Source: Boswellia sacra
Taxonomy: Eukaryota; Streptophyta; Magnoliopsida; Sapindales; Burseraceae
NCBI GenBank assembly: GCA_013180625.2
Contig: SNVD02015884.1
Location: 62,001 to 126,000 of the forward strand
DNA length: 64,000 bases
Direction of reading: 5' to 3'
Positions 34,435 to 46,054 of this stretch are shown in pieces. Both the position numbers and the translations under genes were made by a program. The number at the start of each line of letters is the position of its first letter. The first letter of the stretch is position 1. Below the pieces are notes generated by a model. It saw only the letters and a program-made list of their open reading frames with translations, was not told the origin of the DNA and did not search any database.

Positions 34435-35695
34435 GTGGAACTTCGTGCAAAGACCTTAACTACATGGACCACTTGAAGGACCACAATTCGTATAGATTCA
34501 TGTTGGGCCTACTTTGAATGACACTTTGGTTAGATTTTTGTCCTAGTTTCCCTTAAGTGGGTAATTATTCTAACAGTAATTATATTTCACCCCTATTTTT
34601 TAATTTTTAAGGTTTTATTTTTAAGTTCACAATATTAAAAATATTATTGTGATATTATTTTCTCAATAAACATCATTTAATTCTCAAATTATCATTATTC
34701 ACTTCTAATTTAACTTTTTATTTCCAATTTGATACCTTCTTTTAGAAATAATATAATAATAGTTCATCCTCATTTTCTATTTAACTTTATTTAGCAGCGA
34801 TGCTTCATTTACAATTAATTCTTCCAATCAAAGGCTTGCAAGAAATCTTACTAGATGTTATTCATATTAGCATTTCTTTGAACATAATTATAAATGGTTA
34901 GTTGCTTTTTCCTCCATTTTTTTTTTACAGCTTCATTGAAAATAATAGATGAATCTGGTGATTTAAAAAAAATAAAACTTTAATTTAAACTGTACTTATT
35001 CATCCTTATATTTAATTAATGAAACAAAGAAGGAATAAAAATATCTAAGGGAATTTAGAGTTTTATATTTATAGATTATTTAGGTGCAATTAAGAATTTT
35101 ATTTTAATAGTTTTATTTGAGGATAAAATTGTCAACAAAAATTTAAGATAAAAGTTTCAAAAGTTGGGGCGAATAGAATTAGTCTAATTTCTAAATATCT
35201 AATCGTATAGTGATGAGATTTTTTTTAATTAAAATTAAAAAAATGATGCTAAAAAATATAACAAAAAAAAGTGCCCAAATAGTTATCTGGGATGGATTAA
35301 TTATTGGATCGGTCCTAATTCCTGTGAAAAATAATGCAGATATTCAAAAACTCAATAATTGAAACACCTTTTTAGTTTATTATTGGAATTCTATTTCGGC
35401 AGAAAATGATTGAATGCTTTTTAATTACTTAGTGGCAGTGGAAGCCTACTTCATACATATAAATAATATCAAAAATAAGAAGTTAAATTGATAGTGAAGA
35501 TAAATTACAAAACTAGAATGCTAAAGAATTCCAATTTTAATAGTATCGCCCAATAAGAGTGACACAAATTTAAAATAATTAATCCTGCTGTCAATGTCAA
35601 ATCACTATATATTTAGTTTTTTTTTTTTTCATTAAACCATATAATTAATTATAAACATACCCTCATGGATTTGTAATTTGATTTCTTTCCTTTTA
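34435..35695. other. Intergenic, AT-rich, no gene recognised
   Basis: No ORF with family similarity and no clear repeat structure was found. Confidence 0.55.
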
Positions 35696-36460
35696 TTAGT
35701 ATGATTTCATTTCTTTGTGATTTCTTCTTGAAGACATAATGGATTTTTTTAGAAAAAAAAAATTTAGCCTTATATTTGTATGATTTCATTTTCTTGTTTG
35801 GTTTGATTTTATTCCCTTATTGATGTAGGATTTCTATTTTTCCTTAGGGTTATTATTATCTTTTTATTTGCTTGATTAATTAGGGTTTCTTTGTTTTAAA
35901 AAATTATTCGATTAGGGATTTTGACTTATCCTAATTTAACTCAAATTTTCAATATGACTAGATTATATAAATATAAGTTATTGTTATTTTGAGAGACTTG
36001 ATTATACATTGATTATTTTGATATATTGAGAGGTTATTCGGACATTAGGTTGATTATTATGTGAGTGTTGATTGTTGGACTGATTGTTGTGAGTGTTGGT
36101 TGGAGATTGTTCGTGTTTGTGTTTAGATTTTGGTTTGCTCTTGTTACGAGTTCCTCGTCACTTGTATTAGCCAGTATAATTTCATTTTTTTGTGACTATT
36201 ACTTGGAGATACCATGGATTTCTGTTTTAAAATTTTCCTTATACTTGTATGATTTCATTTTCTTGTTTTGCTTTCCTTTTTCATTTTCTTATTTTTTCTG
36301 ATTTCATTTTCTTATTTTGGATTGATCTTATCTTCTAATAGGAGATATGATATAATTTCCTTGCTTTGCTTTTCATTTTATTTTCTTATATTGTTTGATT
36401 CCTTTTCCTCATTTTGGATTGATCTTATCTCCCAAGAGGACATGATCTTATTGCATTCAT
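35696..36460 (+). repeat. T-rich region with degenerate direct repeats
   Basis: 35698-35800 and 36173-36275 align (AGTATGATTTCATTTCTTTG against AGTATAATTTCATTTTTTTG, both followed by an AT.ATGGATTT and then TTGTATGATTTCATTTTCTT). Shorter copies containing GATTGATCTTATCT.C follow at about 36320 and 36415. The plus-strand open frames here are low-complexity, Phe/Ser/Leu-rich and do not look like genes. Confidence 0.6.
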
Positions 36461-37554
36461 TATTGATTATTTACATATTCTATGATAGATTTGACTGCGT
36501 TAAATTGAGCCCCAAGTTTCTCCCATTTACTTTTAAAGATTCCCTATGATTTTGAAATTATCTATAACCTTCCTCACAATTATGGCCCTTTTTATCTTAA
36601 AATTAATTTAACACCCAAAAATGCTCTCCACATCCATTGTTGGGAGTACACTAATTTTTTTAATTTAGAATAATTAAATCTTTATCCAAAAAGATAAATA
36701 ATTTAAAAAATAAATCCATCTAACCAATAGAAATTTCATAGCTTAATAATATATTTTTTTAAAAACTACTATAAAATAAAAAAAATATCCATAAACTACC
36801 TGATTAATTGACCCAAAAAAAGTTTTTTGCAGATTACTTGTGTCCTCAATTTTTTAATTAAAATTATATGTTTTAATTGTATGTTTTATGTAACAAATGT
36901 TGATCTATTAATTTTGTACTGATTACATATACATTTTTTAAATAATTATTCATATATTTTAGATAAAATATTAATTTATTTTATATATGTATGTTATTGT
37001 AGTCAATTGATCTTTCAATATGCTAGTTTCAACCATTCTCATTATATATATTTCTTTCTAACTACGTGGCCTATAGTAGGTATCTAGTAGTGTTCATTAC
37101 TTTAGTGTTAGCACTATGGCGTTCAACCTATAAATGGTTTCAATTTCAACTAATCTGTAATTGATAGTCAAGGTTGTTTAATTAATACCTGCCCTTTCAA
37201 TCTAAATAGTTTTAATTTCAATCAATCTGTGATTTGGCTTCAGTTTCAACCACTATGTTGATATTATTAACCATGCTAATCTTGGTATATAAGTTATGCA
37301 TGAACTTAATGCTCATAATTTCCCTCCAGACCAGGAGTTCATATACATTGCTCTAAACTTCATTTAATTGTCACTAACTATTAAGCTTTACCTAGCAGAA
37401 TATGAAACCACAGTAGGAGATCAATGATTTTAATTTATAGTTATAGAAAGTGTGCTTGGGATTACATCAGTTTTTTTTTTTAATTTTCAACAATATTTTC
37501 AAACGAGCGTTGTGTGTTCATTGTATGCCGTTGATATTGATTCTGCTGATGCAT
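36461..37554. other. Intergenic, no gene recognised
   Basis: AT-rich; nothing supportable seen. Confidence 0.5.
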
Positions 37555-38066
37555 TGAATGTCACCGAAATATCTTGTGAAACTTACAAGAATATTTTAAA
37601 AAATTTGGACACCTGTTAAGAAATTTTACATCTCGACGAGTCGATATAATAGAGTTAGTTGTGACCACGATGAGCTGCAATGCAAGCCAATATTAATGCC
37701 CATGATGAGTTGACACCTCTAGCTTCGGCCGGCACACCTGGACAACCATATCTCCATAGAAATCGACTGCTCAGGAAAGCCACGATCAAATTGGATAATA
37801 TATTTTACTACCATTTTTGGATGTCACTGAAGTATCTTATGAAACTTATAAGGATATTTCAAAAAAGTGGACACTTGCTGAGAAATTTTACATAACAATG
37901 AGATGACATAATCGAGTTCGCTGTGACCATGATGAGCTGCAATGCAAGCCAACGTTAATGCCCATAAATGAGTTGTCGACAGCTCTAGCTCCAAATGGCA
38001 CACCTGGCCAACCGTACCTGCATAGAAATTGACTGCTCAGAAAGCCACAATCACACTTGTATAAAA
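37555..38066 (+). repeat. Tandem pair of about 250-bp coding-like units
   Basis: Units 37555-37794 and about 37816-38066 share GATGAGCTGCAATGCAAGCC and GGCACACCTGG.CAACC.TA. Both can be read as V.CDHDELQC, then GTPGQPYLHRN, but each is broken by stops in different places. They look like two decayed copies of one exon. I do not recognise the protein. Confidence 0.6.
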
Positions 38067-40446
38067 TGTTTTACCACCGTTGAATATGGTGGAGCTGTAT
38101 AGAACTGCAATGATGATTCATTTACTCATGATAGTCAATAGCACTACATTTTGCTGATGTTTTACAACACACAAAAGCCGAAGGTTATGGAAGCTGGAAG
38201 GTCAGAATCCATTGATACGTCTCATCCATATGCAGAAAAATTCTTGTCTGATAGCGCTTTAATTTGCCGCTAAATGGAAAAATATTAACTGGGTTATCAA
38301 GTTTAATATTTGTTTAAGTAAGTGGAGTTGATGGCTGGAGATGTTAATGCAAGAGAGATGCTCTCTCAACCAGTCTTTTTAAGTCATTCTCCTATGAATA
38401 TACTGTACTGTACAGGGTACTATTAATGGCACTAAAAAAAGCATTAATTCTGTCTTTCCAGATATGATTATAACCCTTATGCAATGTTCCCCAGTAGATG
38501 GAAGAATTGATGAGATGAGATCCTGAAGTTGCTTTTGGTTAATGTGAAAGGCATATATATATATATATATATAAGTTGATCTAACTTTAAGCACTTTACT
38601 GCATCAGCATGAAAAATGAAGTTTTGAAAAGAATAAAATTTGTTACTGGCCCACATCAAGATAATATTCCGCCAAATATCCATTGATTTTCATGTGTCAA
38701 CAGAAGTTTTCGATAATGGGTTGCAATTTAATAATTCGAGAACAATAATAGAAAAACATTTTTATAGAGAAACTTGAGCAATTTGAACTCAGGTGACACT
38801 TTTCCATAATGATACAGGGAACTCCCAGTCACATTCAACAGCTAAGAGTGGCCACTCACCTTTGTCCATAACAGGAAGCCTTTATGTCATTTCTGGAAAA
38901 ATAATGCATGACCATGGTGGTGCATTGCCACCACTATCGAAAACAATTGGCAATGGTTCTATCCTGTTTCTAATCAAGTAACAAGAAAGACCAGAAGTTC
39001 TTTTCAGTGTTACGTTTTCAATCCCTTAAACCATAAATAAACCACCTAAAAGCTAAAAGCATCGATCTATGTATCCAACTAGACTTCCATTAACTCAATT
39101 TCAAAGCTTTTGAGGATTCACCTCCTCAAAGAAGAAAAAAAAAATATATTCACACTTTCTGTTTTTGATTCGTTCTAATTAATACATGCATAACCTCCTC
39201 AAAAAGGGGAAAAAAAATCAATTCACAATGAGGAAGGGACAAAAATCAATTCATATTCCGATCAAGGTTTAGCCAAACTTAGATTGCAGTTAAAATCCCA
39301 CTTAATTATCTATATTATTATTTTGTACAAGCGAATCAAAATAATAACATATATAGAATTATTTTCTCATTATAAAATAAGAGTTTATATCATGAAGGAA
39401 AGCTATTTTGATACCTATTCTTATCCTATATTATATCAAATTCAACCTAATGGAAGCAAACTCAATCCAATTTTTACTACCATAATCACAGTAGAATTTC
39501 TCTTCTTAATAAAAGTAAATAATAATAATAATAATAAATAAATAAATGAACATAATCAGAGGTCTCAACTGGGGTAGTCACAAATTCTTTCTATTTTTAT
39601 TTTTTGCTTTTTTATTTCGGGCGAGTTAGTCAAACCTTCAAAGTCCAAAAGTCTCTAAACCCTTCAACGTCTGTAGCTTTTGGTTGTTGACTATTTGGAG
39701 CGTAGCAAAATGTGTCAATTTGTGTGAGCTTATAATATTCGTAAAGTACTCCTGCGCGATCTCGATCTTCTAATCTCTTAAAGAGTTTGGTCGATCGCAA
39801 ATAATAAAAATTTCTACCTCCAACAACCTTCGATTCGCAACACATTCACGCATCTAAATGTGATTTAATTTGATTTTCCTGCTTCCACACCGCCGGCATT
39901 GCAGGCCCGTATCGGTTTACTTAACTCTTGACAATGCAATTCTAATTTTTTATCGCAACAATTTGATATAATATAGCTAGATTTCAACTACTTGCATTTA
40001 ATCTAAAAGATTCCTTTATTTTCTTATTCTTTTTGTTTTTGAAGTGATTCATGCGCCCACAATTTAAAATATCATTAGCTTCACATTCATATATGATTTT
40101 ACTATTAGAAATATTTTGCTCGTTGAATCCAATTTTCATCCATGGAAAGTCTAGTTTGCGAAATGTTTACACGTTAGAAATGTAAAGGACGTTTTATTTG
40201 ACTATCACTTCCCGTTCTGCCTGCGAAATCAATAGTAACGTCACTAAGCTCATATCATCATGATGATATCACGAATGCAATTTCCTGGATTACAGGGACC
40301 TTATAGCAACCCTAAAATTTAGAAGAGATTTCTTTCTAAATTTGTGGACAGACAATTCATTTTCAGTGATATCATTTATTTCCCGTCTCAGCAAGTGCGT
40401 CACAAAGAAGTCAATTTACAGCGCATTTGCTTTCCTTTCACCTCAA
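38067..40446. other. Intergenic before the diverged LHT-like gene
   Basis: Contains a (TA)n run at 38553-38573 and an (AAT)n run at about 39517-39536. A 62-codon frame at 38793-38981 has no recognised family. No supported gene. Confidence 0.5.
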
Positions 40447-40455
40447 CTATAAAGC
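40447..40455 (+). promoter_or_regulatory. TATA-like box of the diverged LHT-like gene
   Basis: CTATAAAGC lies about 70 bases before the start codon, after a CA/TC-rich stretch, a plausible core promoter position. Confidence 0.5.
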
Positions 40456-40520
40456 TTCTGCTGATCTTCTGATCTCAGGATTCATCTGTCAATAGTTGCA
40501 ATCAGTTGCATTTGCTTAAT

Positions 40521-42536
40521 ATGGGAGAGTTTGGTGAGTTGAGTTGTTTTGATGAGGTGCCTCCTCATGTACCATACAGTAGCCCTAGCCCTCAACAGAC
40601 CCTGCCAATAATCACCATTGAATCCAGCGGCTCCATGAGGGATTCCACTGTGAACCCCTGCATGGACATTGAGACCATAAATGGTTTCTCGAACAATAGT
40701 AATCGGGTGGTTGAGGTTAATCCACAGGACGGTTGGCTGCCCATCACAGAGTCCAGAGATGGCAGCTTTTTCTCTGCTGTGTTTCATTTACTTAACTCAG
40801 GAATTGGATTCCAAGCCCTTCTACTACCTTTCGCTTTTGCCGCTCTTGGATGGTAATTAAGCAGCTTTGTAACTTTTCCAGAAAGACTTCATATTTAGAC
40901 TGATTTAAGGTTGATTTTAATTTGTTGGTTTGCCAGGTTTGGTCCATGATCTTCATGTGCCATCCATATTACTGTACATGCATCAGGGCAAGAAAATATC
41001 GATTTTGTTTTTCAAAAAATGTTTTCATTGTTTGCAGGACATGGGGGATCATATCTCTGACAATAGCATTCGTGTGGCAGCTATACACAATCTGGCTTCT
41101 TGTTCAACTTGCAGAGACAATCCCTGGAACTCGCTTCAGCAGATACCTCCACCTTGCAATAGCAGCCTTTGGTGAGTAGATACTGGAATATTCAATTCAA
41201 AATTGTTCACCTACTCTTCTTTGTCGGTACATCATCGAGTTGTAGCAATCTGTAAAAAACGTGACCCTTTTGTGACTTTTTTTTTTTTTTGGGGTCCAGG
41301 TCCAAAGCTAGGGAAGTTGCTTGTAATTTTCCCTGTCATGTACCTGTCAGGGGGGTCATGTGTCATGATAATTATCACAGCTGGTGGAAACATGGAAACG
41401 TTCTACAAAATCATGTGTGGTGGTGGAGCCACCTGTGAAGCCAAATCTTTGAGTGGTACACTGTGGTTCTTGGTGTTCACATGCATGGCTATTGCCATAG
41501 CTCAATTGCCCAACTTGAATTCCATAGCCAAGATCTCCCTGATCGGTGCAATCACGGCCCTTGTGTCTTATACACTGATTTGGGTTCTGCCGATCACCAA
41601 GGGAAGGCCCAATGATGTGTCTTACGACCCAGCAGAGGTGTCAAAATCTGATATGGCAAAGTTTGGAAATGCCTTGTATGCAATTGGTGTAATTGTTCTC
41701 TCATTCAGAGGCCACAATCTTGTGCTTGAGATACAGGTAGGACACTACATACTCTTCTAATTTGATTAACAACAACGTTGTCAAAGTGGCACAATTATAC
41801 TTATGCAAATTTAATCCTTTGTACATCCACACAGGGAACGTTGCCTTCCAGCAGAAAACAGAAATCTTGTAAACCAATGTGGAGAGCAGTAATAGTTTCA
41901 TATCTACTAATAGCAATGTGTCTATTTCCACTTGCTATAGCTGGATTTTGGGTTTATGGAAACAAGGTAATTAAGCATACAAGACTTGTTAAATAAGTAT
42001 GGCATAAGGTATTATTTTAATTGAAAGTAATATGGAATTTTCTTTTTCAGGTTCCATCAATCGGAGGGTTGTTGCTTACTTTTAAGCAAGTTCACGGAGA
42101 CAAGATATCCAAACGTGTGATGGGCCTATTATATCTGTTACTACTGCTAAACAGCCTGAGTATATTCCAAATCTATGCCATGCCAGTTTTTGACAACTTG
42201 GAGTTCCGGTACACCTCCAAGAAGAAGCAACGGTGTCCGCTGGTCGTTCGTACCGGTTTCCGGCTCTTCTTTGGAGGGTTGGCATTCTTCATAGCAGTGG
42301 CATTTCCCTTCCTAGGAAGATTGGCGGTTCTAATTGGAGGATTAACATTGCCTTTAACATATGTTTACCCATGTTTCATGTACAATTGTATCAAAAAACC
42401 CAGGCCAAATTGTGCCATGCGGTGGCTTAACTTGGGACTTGGTTGCTTCGGCATAATTTTGAGTGTTATGTTAGTAGTTGCAGCAGTTTGGAATTTTGCG
42501 GACAAAGGCTTACATGCAAACTTCTTTAAGCCTTAG
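40521..42536 (+). CDS. LHT-type amino acid transporter, diverged paralogue
   Basis: Five exons: 40521-40852, 41038-41171, 41300-41736, 41835-41966 and 42051-42536, with GT..AG introns, joining in frame to 506 residues. Intron phases (2, 1, 0, 0) and the lengths of exons 4 and 5 equal those of the three LHT8-like genes 17-34 kb away, so they share ancestry. The N-terminal tail lacks the RLTP array and reads MGEFGELSCFDEVPPHV. The signature is NPQDGWLPITESRDGSFF. Exon 3 carries an insertion-rich GGGATCEAKSLSG loop, and the protein ends ANFFKP. Several helices are evident (for example FGGLAFFIAVAFPFLGRLA in exon 5). It belongs to the AAAP superfamily and probably moves amino acids with protons; the substrate cannot be read from sequence. 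It may be closer to another LHT clade than to LHT8. No lesion was seen. Confidence 0.9.
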
Positions 42537-44470
42537 TTTCAGAGATTTTCACCAAAGAAATACAGAAACAAATATAACATATATGTCCAGTTTTCTTCGG
42601 TTTGTTAAGCCCTGCTAAATAGGCACACTTTTGTATTTATCAGATCTGCAATAACTTGTACCAGAGCTTCTTGTAATTTTATTGTAATTATAATCTTATG
42701 CAGCCCAAATGGACATAAGAGTTCACGGAATTCTGTTGCTTTTTGTATGTGAATTCATGCCTAGATGAAGTTACTAATTAACGATAAGAAATTCAATTAG
42801 TTCAGTGGAGAAAGATTATTTACTAGTCGGAACTCGATCGAAGCCCAAATTGGTAACGGTGGTGGCCACTCAACCTTATCATCAATCCATTCTGTTATGA
42901 TTATATCATACGATATCATTATGTTGATATGGTATAATATATTATAAATTTTTTTTTAAAATAAATTAAATGAGAAGTTGGAATATTTCTTTTAGACTAA
43001 GAAGTTTACGATTACATCAATATTACATCATTCTACTAACATAATATAATATATTCTAAATTTTTTTCAGATAAATTAAAATTAAACGTCTTAAATGTGG
43101 TAAAATTTTCCATTGTTTCTATTTTGTCAAAAATTAAGTCGATTGATCTTCAACTTTCTACTGATATTGACCCCAACTTTAGACTTCTTAAATCTTCCGA
43201 CAAGGCGTGACAAGCATTAGATTAATGTAAACGCCGAAATGTATGTTTAACATGAACGTCCTTGTAGCCGCCCCATCAATCCATCAACAGTATTTCATAA
43301 GAAAAATAAAATAAAATAAAATCACCCATATATTACTGTTGTAATATCTATATCAGTTTGCATTCGTCTTTGTCTTGTAAATTTATATATCTTCGTAAGA
43401 TATTATCTGTTTTGGATTCGAGTTAATACAATTTTATTTTAAAAAGACCCAAATTTTATAAGTGTATCGCCTTTGTCCATCATTCATTATTTTAGTGACC
43501 CCGACCCCGATCCTGTACGCAAGATTTTGTGAATGCACCTCCTTTGTCCATTATGCACGATATACAAGATTTTGTGAATGCACCTGTTTTCAACATTATT
43601 CCTTAATCTATAAGTTCTTTATTTCGATTTCCAAGTCAGTCACGAGATCTTTCATCCATTATTCACCCTTTTTGCGATTTTCACCTTTGTTCATTATTCA
43701 CCTTTTAACAATTTCTAAGTAATTATTCATTACTTGATCTAAAAAATCTTTGTGAAGATTTTCGAGTTGTCAGAAGAAATCTTTGTCCATTATTTACTTT
43801 ACGACGACTTAGAAGTCATTTATTTAGTCTATCAAATTTTTACAACGATTTCTAAGTCATCACATCAAATCTACATCGAGGATTTTCTATAAAATTTTTA
43901 TAGTGATTTCTAATTCTCACGTTGATGATTCGAACCTTTGATTTTAATAAAACCAGATATCTAACTCTAAAGACTATTAATATATTCAAGTAACGCTAGA
44001 TATATAATTTATATATAATATAAATTCTGTAATTGAATGTAGTAGTTTATATGACAAAATCCTATTAGAAAAATAACTTTTCTCATTCCTTTTTGTTCCT
44101 TCTATTCTAAAGAATTTTTATCATGTAAACTGTCATATTATGTCGTAAAGTTTGAATTACATATAAGTTATAAGTCTAACATTACTGTAATCAACTAGAT
44201 GAAGGGACAATTCCTCCAATAAATCTAATATCTCTTCTCTCAACTAATCAATGTAAGACATCATAATGTAAGAAGGGAAAAAATCACATTTGAACGCTCG
44301 GTAAAAATGGGGATTTTGTGTACGATGTGATAGGAGGTAACAATAGTAGACACAAACTAAGCAATTAGTACAAGTTTCTGATTCCCTAAACCCTCACATG
44401 AGCAAACACTCAGGCATCTCTTGATTAAAGCGGACCGGCCACACCGCCCTTCTCAGTTTTCATCCTCCGA
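42537..44470. other. Intergenic, no gene recognised
   Basis: The first 150 bases are likely 3' UTR of the transporter. 43450-43870 has recurring TTTGTCCATTATT and AAGATTTTGTGAATGCACCT motifs (the latter at about 43520 and 43565), possibly the remains of a repeat. Confidence 0.5.
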
Positions 44471-44472
44471 GG

Positions 44473-44478
44473 GCCGAC
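44473..44478 (+). promoter_or_regulatory. DRE/CRT core element upstream of the dehydrin
   Basis: GCCGAC fits the RCCGAC core bound by CBF/DREB factors. It lies about 180 bases before the TATA box of a dehydrin, a classic target class for cold and drought induction. A single 6-base match is weak on its own; the context makes it likelier. Confidence 0.5.
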
Positions 44479-44654
44479 AAGAGAGCCGGTGCAAGCACCT
44501 CAAAATGCATTTTTGTGCTTGTTTAATGCAATGTCACAGGTATGTTGAACATTTGTTTCAACACTTGTGCACAACACATGCACCAACACAGCTTAATCCA
44601 TTTTTTATCTTTTGTTTGATATTATGCCCTCCACTAACATTTCTACTCTTCTCC

Positions 44655-44662
44655 TATAAATA
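44655..44662 (+). promoter_or_regulatory. TATA box of the dehydrin gene
   Basis: TATAAATA after a CTCTTCTCC stretch, about 130 bases before the ATG. Confidence 0.65.
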
Positions 44663-44790
44663 CTTCCTCTTTTCAACGTAAAACCCATAAAGAGAATAAT
44701 TACCATCATCAGTAATCACTGTTGTTCAAATTAAGCTTTTGCTTTCGGTTCACTTTGCTGCTAATTTTCTGTTTGCTTTTGTTTAGCATT

Positions 44791-45538
44791 ATGGCACATC
44801 ATCATCACCCCCAAGAAAATGAAGAAAAGGGTTGTGGAATGTTTGATTTCCTTGCAAAGAAAGATGAAGATAAATCTGAAGAGAAGGTGGCCACGGGAGA
44901 CCACATTGAGGTGAAACAAGAGGAAGAGCAGCTAATGGAAACGCTTCAACGGTCCAATGGCAGCTCTAGTTCTGTAAGTACTTATTGCCAGCAACTATAG
45001 AAACATAACATCACAAGAGAGCTAATAAATACTAGCAAGTGAGAAAAATTATGCTTAGATGAACCTCAACATAACCTGAACTTATCAGAACATGCTGAAT
45101 ACTAGTAAATAATGTAAAAATGACATTAGGCAATGGCGGTGTTTTGCTATCAACTTTTTACTGACAAAAGCAGAGGTGCATAAAAACTTGCAGTCCAGTG
45201 AGGAGGATGGAGAAAATGGAGAGAAGAAAAAGAAGAAGAAGAAAAAGGGACTGAAGGAGAAGATCAAGGAGAAAATATCCGGTGACAAGGAACAGCATCC
45301 TGAAGCAAATGCAGAGGCAACAAATCCAGAGGAGAAGAAAGGCTTCCTAGAGAAGATCAAAGAGAAACTTCCTGGCCACCACAAGAAGCCTGAAGAAGTT
45401 ACTGCAGCTGTAGCTGGTGGAGCTGAGCATTCTGCAGAAGGCAACGAAAAGGAGAAGAAAGGAATTTTCGAGCAGATCAGGGAGAAGCTGCCTGGTTGCC
45501 ATGGAAATGAAGAGAAGGAGAAGCACAAGGAAAATTGA
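44791..45538 (+). CDS. Acidic SK3-type dehydrin (group 2 LEA protein)
   Basis: Two exons, 44791-44973 and 45194-45538, join in phase 0 to 175 residues. The start is the ATG before AHHHHPQENEEKGCGMFDF; an in-frame leader upstream is translated 5' UTR only. The junction rebuilds the serine tract (NGSSSS joined to SSEEDGE), the S-segment that is phosphorylated in this family. A run of eight lysines follows. Three K-segments come next: KKGLKEKIKEKISG, EKKGFLEKIKEKLPGHH and EKKGIFEQIREKLPGCH. They fold as amphipathic helices on membranes. The protein is hydrophilic, with no membrane helix or signal peptide. Architecture and intron position match the COR47/ERD10/ERD14 group of cold- and dehydration-induced dehydrins. 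It is tail-to-tail with the next gene; a poly(A) signal AATAAA occurs at about 45701. Confidence 0.93.
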
Positions 45539-46054
45539 AAGGAACCTAGGGCTAGGAAAGGATTATTTCAAGGCTATCAGTGGTTTGTTGTTGTTCCATT
45601 TCGTGTCGTTGTATGAGTCTTGGCTTCTGGATGTCATCTCTGTCAATTGTTCAAGTCCTCTGTATTTTCTACATTAGTAGTATGTTATGTCCATTTGCTT
45701 AATAAACTGTTCAATAAGTTGGAGATCAATCAACACATGCGCGCGCGCGCGCACACAAATTAAAGCTGCTTGTGGAACTAAATGTGATTAAAGCAACAAC
45801 TCCAACAAATTCAATATTTCCCGTCACACCATGCTAAAGAGGCAAGAAATATAAGGATATCTACATGAATACAACTTGTAAGATTTACATTTCCAATCAA
45901 AAGTGAAAATTTAGCCCAAATTCGAACAATCTAACATACAAATAAAGCTAAGTCAAAATATTCATTTACGCGAACAATAGAGAATTCCATAAAGCCAAAA
46001 TATAACAAGAATAATATGCCTTATAAGATAGCTAATCACAAAGTGGAACACCAT
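45539..46054. other. Convergent intergenic region
   Basis: Shared 3' flank of the dehydrin and the minus-strand companion-of-cellulose-synthase-like gene. It holds the AATAAA signal (45701) and an alternating (GC)n run at 45739-45752 that continues as CACACA. Confidence 0.6.

Noticed and set aside
36065..36549. Hydrophobic plus-strand frames rich in Phe, Ser and Leu
   Set aside because: They come from T-rich direct repeats; low complexity explains the apparent membrane protein.
43462..43722. 86-codon plus-strand frame
   Set aside because: Built from recurring TTTGTGAATGCACCT and TTTGTCCATTATT motifs; no start context or family.
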